From: Hydnum rufescens UP504
Lineage: Eukaryota > Basidiomycota > Agaricomycetes > Cantharellales > Hydnaceae
Direction of reading: 5' to 3'
DNA: 64,000 bases
Assembly (NCBI GenBank): GCA_014904985.1
Contig: MU128914.1
Location: forward strand, 248,001 to 312,000
Part shown: piece by piece, positions 56,887 through 64,000 of the stretch
Layout of the letters: each line of letters begins with the position of its first letter
Position numbering within the stretch: the first letter of the stretch is position 1
The notes under the pieces: generated by a model
Database searches by the model: none
Told to the model about the DNA's origin: nothing
What the model saw: only the letters and a program-made list of their open reading frames with translations
Translations under genes and position numbers: made by a program

Positions 56887-57432
56887 CTACTTCCTCAGAG
56901 GAGGCCGCCGTCTTCCTGGAGCGTCTAACGTGTCTGCTTGGGCGTCGAAAACAGACAATTCGTCCGGGAGAAGGTGCCCAAGCCTGGCTTCGGCAAGTAC
57001 TGTATTCTTGTGGACGATGAATCTACAAAACAAGAAGTTAAATCCCCAGACAGCATGGAACGGCGTCAGACGCAACCTGTCTACACACTGTTCGGGGAAT
57101 GGGCATATTATAGGCGAAGTCAAGGGACGACGGATTGGAATGACCGCTTTGGCAATGCTCTCCGGCATCCTCAAAGGCACAATTTCAGGACGAGAGGGAC
57201 GGACGATTGGGCGTTTCGATGGTTTCTTCGGAGGTGGAGGAGGGGTAGAGCTGAAGCCCACCATAGGGATAGGTTCCGGAGTGCGTGGAGGAGCCGTTAG
57301 CCTGTAGGGGATGGGAATTTGGGGGTACGAATGAGGGCCCTGCTCCTCCCTCGGAGGGACAGCTGTCCCAGGAATTTGCTTGCTCAAGGCGGCGATGCGA
57401 GGGGAACGGCGATATTCAATTATCTGCGACAT
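56887..57432 (-). CDS. Proline-rich small protein, unknown
   Basis: Two exons, 57432-57089 and 57022-56887, give 480 nt (159 aa). The start is placed at MSQIIEYRRSPRIAAL because the seven residues upstream in frame are His-rich and poorly supported. The body is Pro/Arg-rich with a PPPPPKKPSKRPIVRP tract, no membrane segment and no known domain. After the intron (GTGTGT...TTGTAG) it reads FIVHKNTVLAEARLGHLLPD and ends in a basic tail. Without splicing the frame also stays open (188 aa), so intron retention would give a longer product. The function is unknown. Confidence 0.45.
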   Translation of the reverse strand: MSQIIEYRRSPRIAALSKQIPGTAVPPREEQGPHSYPQIPIPYRLTAPPRTPEPIPMVGFSSTPPPPPKKPSKRPIVRPSRPEIVPLRMPESIAKAVIPIRRPLTSPIICPFPEQCVDRLRLTPFHAVWGFNFLFCRFIVHKNTVLAEARLGHLLPDELSVFDAQADTLDAPGRRRPPLRK

Positions 57433-59418
57433 GGGTTGATGATGTGACTGCATGGGCGTGGTGTGAGGCGAGTATGATTTTATGTCGCTCTAGGAGGGTG
57501 GTGTATGAGGTCAAAACGCGAGCGTCGCTGACCCATTGGCATCACAGAGGGAGACAAGAACACCGCAGCATTGTGATACTTGAAAGGAGAGGCCAGAGCA
57601 GGCCCGACGTTGCAGGGCAATGAATCCACACGCCTGGACAGGGACGCCACTCACAATGCAGCAGGAATACATAGCTACAGACAAGTCCTGACCATGATAG
57701 ACTTTGAACTGTCAGATGATAGATGCCACCCGCATTGGGGAGGTGGCGGCAGACCATGTGGATCATTGCGTGGGGCTGAAGCTTCGTGGCAACAGATTGT
57801 GAATAACTTGGGTTCCCATGGGCCACAGCGAATGGGAGCTGAGGACGTACCGATTCCAGTACTATATTACGAGGTTCGATAACGAGGCATTCCCCTGCAT
57901 GAGAAGGTGATATCGTCTGAACGCAGAGAACAGTATGAAAGGCTTGGCGTATACGATCAATGCGTATTATCAATGAATCGGAACATACACAGAAGGGATT
58001 ATCGCACAGCTTCTTCATACAGTACACGGGACTTGACAAGAGAACCCCGGCCTAAGCTAGGGGCGAATGCATCAAGCCCTATCTCTGATGCACCCCGGCA
58101 GAGCAAAACATGAGGGGTGCTCGTTGTCTGATGCACATCTCCAGACTGGATGCTGGAAGTCTAGCAGTTTTTCAAGATCAACAGCCTCAGTGCCTCCGAA
58201 TACTTCAACCTTTGGCTCGTCGTCGTTGCAGCAGCACTAAACGCCGTGCCTCCCGGCAGTATCCGAAATGGACCCTGGTCTCCGGAAAGATTCAGGAGTT
58301 CTGCCTTGGCGATCGGTGCTCAGATTGGCTGCAAAATTCTCGGTGGCGATTTTGCTGTTTGACAATCGGTAGTTTATCCATGCGATATGCCTCATACTGC
58401 TATCTCAACAAGGATTTTCAGTAGGTAGTGCGGTGGCCTTATGATTCTATCCCTGTCAATAATTCAATCCCTATTAAATACAACAATGAAAGGCTGATAA
58501 AATGGGTCAAAGATTCATAACAACACTCGCTTCTGTGGTTTCAATCCTTATCGGATCCACAGGTGGACTGGTTACAATCGGCTCTTTTAATGGGCATTCC
58601 ACAGTCGCAGATCCTTTCGTAAACCTTGCGTTAAGCAGTTCAATCAAGATCCACTAACTTTCATTATCGTTCCTGAAAGGTTCGTTAAAAGTTCGTTAAA
58701 TATTTTCCTCAGGCTTTTTCTGAGGAATGAGACTACACCATGACTTAAGAGAAGAGGGAATGGTGAGGACGCTCATCAGATAGGGGACTCACTAGCATTG
58801 TTCGTTCAGACGCATTAAGGAGGGGCAGACCAAAGCCCATGTGGCCTGTGGCCTTTACGTGCGCAACCCTCACTGATCTTTTCGCACGTCGTTCACGACA
58901 TGAACAGTGGAGGTGTAAAATGTATAATTGGATGGGGCGAGGGTCGTGGCTCCACGCATCGCACACGTCATTGGTATTGCTAATAAGTGATGAATCTTCG
59001 GTGTGCCGAACGGAGAAGTATCGTTTTAGAGACGATTTCAGCCCTATCTCTGAATCTCTGAGCAGCACTACACACCAGACCAATCAAATCCGATTCGCTG
59101 AGCTGAGCGAGTAATTGGGCGACTCTCGAAAAGGCAGAAAAAGGTTCATGTTCCCGAGAAAAGAGTGAGACGTAGGCACATAATTAAAGTTGCAGAAGCC
59201 AGGAAGAGGGTCCTTCGTCACTTTGAAATCTCCAGCATTTATATATAGGGGTAACGCACAAATTAGTGGCTTTCGCTGAACATTATTATAGATTACATGT
59301 TCTGAGTTCACCGTGATCTCCCCAAGTCTTGGGGGCAGTGCACAGCACAACCCAGCAAGCTGCTCTCCTACACGTACATATAACTACGCCATACATAATG
59401 TCCCTCTCATCACATTCA
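57433..59418. other. No confident gene (about 2 kb)
   Basis: Frames here are short and overlap on both strands (for example 57,542-58,039 minus, 58,110-58,424 plus). One plus-strand reading around 58,190-58,350 gives a protein-like stretch (VVAAALNAVPPGSIRNG) in a different frame from the long ORF, perhaps a gene fragment. The right end should hold the 3' region of the SAPS gene. Confidence 0.4.
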
Positions 59419-62400
59419 TTAGGCCTCTATTGGGGGTTCGTCCAAATTAAATGAAGTGGTATCTGATGAACTCTGCTCAAGGTGTGTCCGTGACTTGAAA
59501 GCATCGAGCAGGTCATCTCGATGAGAATCATCCAAAGAAACGCACCCAAATGTCTGCTGTAAGCTCGACATGGCATTCAACCGGTTCGATGAATCCGATC
59601 CTGTCGGATCCCCCGTCGGTGGCCTGCGCCGAAAACCAAACGGATCTGGGTCCACATCCTCTAAGTTCCCCGCAAAATGATCGTCAAAGCTAGCCCTCGT
59701 GGCTTTAGGGGTTCGCACCCCATCTTCATCTTCTGGCGGCGTACGAACGGTGAACCCTTCGTCAAAATCGTTATGATGGCGCCCATTGATAGTAAGGGGC
59801 TCGCTTGTGCCGTCCGCATTCGTGCTCATCACCACCTCAAGATCCACACCTCCTTGGAACTCCCCAAACCCGTCCTCATCCTCGTCCTCGAACGCATTCC
59901 CATTACCAAATGCGAATCCGGAAGAACTCGAATCGTTAGCGAATTCAGCATCTAGATCAAACGACGGAGCAGGCGATGAATCTAATGGGAATATGAAACT
60001 CCCCGACAAGTCTGCCGTGAAGTTGTTGTGTGCAACCTCTGCGGTCGTTGGATCTGAAAAAGGACCAAAGCCACCATCATCCTGGCACCAAATTGCATTC
60101 GAATCAGTGGGGAGCAAAATGCACACTAACAATACAGCCAGCGTACATCTTCGTCGAACGTTCGATGAAATGATACTCCGCCAGCTTGGGAAGGTGTTCC
60201 GAAGGAGTCCTACCCAGACAGTCAGCCGGAAAGTAGGACGGTGCATAAAAGAGTGGAAAACTTGCATCGAAAGCCGAATCAGCCACCCTTGATGCTGGTG
60301 GGCCGGTGCCCATGGCCCCCAGCGAAGAGACGAACGATGGAGAAGACCGATTATCGGCGGAAAATCCCAGATGGCCAGCATAATGAGGTTCCCCAAGCCA
60401 CCCAACATCGTCATCTTCATCGTCCGATGCGTCCGACGATGAAGATTCGAAGTGTCCGTTTACTTCTCCATTGATCTGTTGGGCAAGATAGCGTGCAAAC
60501 TAGAATGTCCACGTCAGCGAGTGTGTCGCTAATATACTGCATCAGAACTCGCCTGATTAGATCCCCCAGACGCGCGCTCGGGAGCTTCATCCTCGTCATT
60601 CATTGGGGAAAAGACAACATTTTGGTGAGGTGCTCGTGAATTGGTTGAGACCGGAGATGCACCGATTCCATTTCCATTTCCGTTCACGTGAGATCGGAAC
60701 CCACTGCCACGCCCCGTACCAGTTGGAGGTAGTCTATCGCCCTCGTCGATCGCCAAATCTGCTCCTAAACCGCGCCCCGCGGCTGCCGCCGCTACTAAAC
60801 GAGCACGAAGGGCCTGGACCTGCCCAGGTGTCACAATTGGCTTTCCACCACCGAGGAGACTAGCATCGCGGTCCTTGGTCTCCTGGAAACGGCCCGAAAC
60901 ATACAAGTTCCAGTCAGGTTGAGGCGCAAATTCACGGAGGATTGCCGCAAGGTCGGGCGGATAGTGAGCAAAGGCGTTGATAACGTCTTCCGATATCTGA
61001 GTAAGGTGGCCCATATAGCCTAAACGCACACCTTTTGGTTTGGCACTAAAAATAATCCAGGTTATTCATGGCTCGTTCGGAAAAAGGATACACAATAACT
61101 GACACAGCGTCGTCGTTCAGTTGCTGGGCTTCGATGATTCGATGTAAGAGCTTGCCGTCACGAAATAGTGAGATTACTAGATCTCGATTCAATCCTCGAT
61201 CCACCCGTCCAGTCATGATCTGATGCAATAGATCATAAATGACGGTGTGCAAGAAGTTATTCCAGGGAAACTCAAAGAAGAGATCCTAAAATAAACATCT
61301 CAGCCCATACAATAAATAAGCACGTCTGGAAACATACAAGAATAGTTGTCACAACACCCAAATTGAGGAATCTGGACTTGAAAAACTCCCCGGGCGGTCC
61401 AAAAGGTCCTGAGGTTGAACTGGGGCGAGAAGAAGCCGTGGTTTCGTCGGCAGGAACGACAATCTCCGAATTTTCCAGAGGTGACGCAGAGGGGAACGAT
61501 GCGTCCATCACGGTGCGTTCAGATGGAGGGCTGGGGGGCATTTCATTGGGGTCCGTGAACGGATCAATCTCATTGTGATGCGAATGCGCTTGTGATCCCG
61601 ATCCAGAGAAGGGCACAGAGACATCTGGGTATGCTGCGACAATGTCTGGCCCTTCCGGAGAGGATTGTGTCTGATTCGAGTTGGGGACCGCGAATGGAGC
61701 GACAGGCAGAGGCTCTCGAGAGGGTTCGTCGTGCACAGTGATCTCCTCCATGTTCGTTACCTCATCGCTGTTACTTTCATCGTCGCTTCGTCCATCCGAA
61801 TCATCCCCGTTGCTGAGATACTCTGTTTCGCCCTCCGAAGACCCAGACACGATCGACATTTGGTCTATAGAAGAAACAGAAGCCTGCAGGTCCCGCGAAT
61901 TTGCAGGGCTGTCCGTGTCGGTGACGCGAGATACATGAGGTGGAGGGGTGTTAGGGTCATTGGTTCCGTTTGCGACCACTCGAGCTAACTCTTCCAGGGC
62001 TGACAATCCGCCAATCAACCTTCCTTCAGAGTCGTATGTTGGACCGTAACCATCGGGGCGGTTCAACAGGGAAAGACCGGAACAGTGCAGCAACTCGGCA
62101 TAAAGTTCGCAGATTCGAAAGCGTTCCATCGTCAAGGGCATCATCTCACCAAAAGTGGTTGGGATGGGGCCTGTCTGAAAGGAAATTGAATATTTGGAGA
62201 ACACAGAATCGCTAGAATTGTATCTTACCAGCGATCGAGGACTAACAAGGAGGGCTTGGAATTCGTGCAACCGTGCGCTAAGGGCACTAAGGAGGGCACC
62301 GAAATGGACAATTCCCATCTGATCGACCATTTCAGCCATGGTTCTCTCTAGAATATCGCGATCTGCTTCGATGCGCTGAGCAGCGTTCATGCCAGAACGG

Positions 62401-63890
62401 TCTAATTGAGGTAAATACTGCTGCTGCATCTGGATAAGGCGGTGCCGGAGGGTGTGGAAAAGATATGGCTCGAAGAAGTCTGAATTATTCTTCCGCATAA
62501 GTTCAATGAGAACTGAGGAAACGTGCAAAAGCGATGATGTTGAACGTTCCGTAGCAGTCGACATTACAGAGTGGTACTCGGAAGCTGAGGACGAAGAAGA
62601 CCCCGAGGAATAGGAGCGAGTGTCATCACTACTGTTGTCCCAGGGTTGCTGAGGGGCTAACGCGGGCACCGACGTCGCACTTCGTGCCATGGCTGTGACA
62701 CTGTCACTTGGTTCAGGATCCGTATCTTCAGCCGGTAAGCCGTCGAGCATGAACGCAATGAGTGTTTGTACGACATCGTGTGAGACTAGTTGTCGGGAGA
62801 AACGGTTTGTGACGAGGGCCATTTGGTGATCATTCAAATGGTTTGTAGAAGGGGCACACAGTGAGATAATCCCTTTCAGGACGTCTGCGACAACGGCGTG
62901 GAGGTCAGGTGAATGCTGCGGAGACAACAGTGCAGCGAGCCTGGGAATGAAGCTCTCTGATGATAGCCACTTGAAGGATGCACATAAGGGTCGTCACAGA
63001 AGAACTGGGCATCAGAACATAACAAAAGTGTAAAGGAGGTTTGACGAACATCAATAACGCCATCACCCCCTACCATCTCTTCCATTTGGATGATACGAAA
63101 GAGAAGATCTACGAATGCAGGTGTTTCGATGTGGGACAAGAACCGATCGATTATGGAGGGTTGAGATTGAATGAAGTGGAACATCTACGGGTTCAACGTA
63201 TCGTCAGTGTAAGTTGGCATCCATGGGAACCACAGCTCAAGACCTCTTCAGGCTTCTTGCTTATGAACACGGAATTTATCTTGGCAAAATGTGGGGCGAC
63301 GAGGGTCTTGTGTGCCATCTCTTGAGGGTCCATGTCGAGGAGTGTATCCCAAAATGGGCCGAGAAGTTGATCGGTCTCTCGAAGGCAAGTTTCGACAATA
63401 GACCATATTTCGCTGCACAGGACCTCTGTTGCGACATGAGGGTATCTATTAAGACTCTATTAGCTGAGGCACATGACTGAAGATGGTTAGAGCTGAGGCA
63501 TGAAAGGGGTGCCGAGCATAAAGCTCCAAGTAGCAGGATAGCTCGATGTTGAAGAGTACCCCAAGACAAAGAAAGGAGAACATTGGAAAATTTGATACGC
63601 ACTTGTACCGTCCCATTCCCTCGCCTTCAATTTCGCCAGAGGCATAACCCAGGAGTTTTCGGAGGACATCAACGCGCTGAAAGTAATCTATAAGACGCGT
63701 ATTCTGGCTTTTACACTCATTTAGCAGTTCATCATCATCTAGAATGGCTTCAAGCTCGACGTCTTCTCGGTCCAGTAGTGAGTCGATGCCAGACGCATGC
63801 TGGAAACCGAATCTTCTGCAAAACGGATCCTCGGGTTATTGACTATTTAGTGTAGAAGATGGAGACGAGGGGGGCGCACTTCCAGAACAT
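59419..63890 (-). CDS. SAPS-domain protein (SIT4/PP6 phosphatase-associated)
   Basis: Ten exons: 63890-63880, 63815-63603, 63445-63244, 63184-63050, 62969-62229, 62174-61338, 61285-61104, 61045-60553, 60499-60131 and 60081-59419 (3,846 nt, 1,281 aa). The N-terminus MFWKRFGFQHASGIDSLLDR and following SQNTRLIDYFQRVDVLRKLL, FLSHIETPAFVDLLFRIIQ and ERFRICELYAELLHCSGLSL are hallmarks of the SAPS family (budding yeast Sap155/185/190, fission yeast Ekc1, human PPP6R1-3). These helical-repeat proteins bind Sit4/PP6 catalytic subunits and direct them in cell-cycle, TOR and stress control. The C-terminal third is acidic and Ser-rich, usual for the family. Two introns are notable: 62228-62175 is 54 nt, in frame and stop-free; 60552-60500 has a GC donor. 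Exon 1 is only 11 nt. Tail splicing near 60,131 is the least certain junction. Confidence 0.93.
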
Positions 63891-64000
63891 GGCGCCGGTG
63901 CGAAAGGGCGTGAACTTCGCAGATGCGGTCTACACAACTTACGCGTGAGGTCAGGGTCTCTCCCAAGGCAAGCTCGGATATTTCCGGCGCTACTTGGCGA
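63891..64000. other. Region upstream of the SAPS gene
   Basis: Only 110 bp of 5' flank fall inside the window. No separate gene or clear promoter element is visible. Confidence 0.4.

Noticed and set aside
58110..58424. 104-aa plus-strand ORF
   Set aside because: No motif. A different frame in the same place looks more protein-like but is short and without start or splice support, so no gene was called.

Overview
The window is eukaryotic and most likely from a filamentous basidiomycete, probably an agaricomycete. Genes are split by many 40-110 nt introns with GT(A/G)AGT donors, CTRAY-type branch sites and YAG acceptors. The recognisable cellular genes are fungal housekeeping genes: an Srp2-like SR protein, the cysteine desulfurase NFS1 and a SAPS-domain phosphatase partner. 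Species cannot be named from the sequence alone.

Positions 1-40,250 are a repeat island. They hold (i) a family of about 150-bp modules, each made of a CACACCC-type hairpin, a 5' splice site, an A/T-rich second hairpin, a branch site and a 3' splice site; (ii) a 10.6-kb Ty3/gypsy-like element (4,277-14,918) with equal-length LTRs and a CTCTC target duplication; (iii) a truncated minus-strand gypsy element (17,275-21,177); (iv) solo LTRs of three families; (v) TIR elements built on GTTTAAAC palindromes; (vi) a foldback palindrome centred near 23,660; and (vii) a 4-kb segment present twice (about 24.9-29.0 kb and 31.6-35.6 kb), whose second copy differs mainly by one-base indels and sits inside an LTR whose flanking 4-bp duplications have been swapped. 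Most in-frame stops in the retroelement genes are TGA, as expected from CGA to TGA deamination.

Positions 40,485-45,027 (minus strand) hold the most unusual structure: about 52 tandem units of about 75 bp, each reading as a complete short intron, with exactly 3 nt between the AG of one and the GT of the next. Read as one-codon exons they contain no stop codon. The array lies directly downstream of a complete G-domain (P-loop GTPase-like) gene.

Positions 45,092-64,000 are gene-rich. They contain the G-domain gene (minus), a broken paralogue head-to-head with it (plus), a predicted mitochondrial protein (minus), a small Zn2Cys6 regulator (plus), an Srp2-like SR protein (minus), NFS1 (minus), a proline-rich protein (minus) and a complete ten-exon SAPS gene (minus). 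The exon models were checked by hand: each gives a whole number of codons with canonical (or two GC-AG) junctions. The housekeeping genes act in separate processes (splicing, Fe-S cluster synthesis, PP2A/PP6-type phosphatase control); no operon-like functional cluster is evident.
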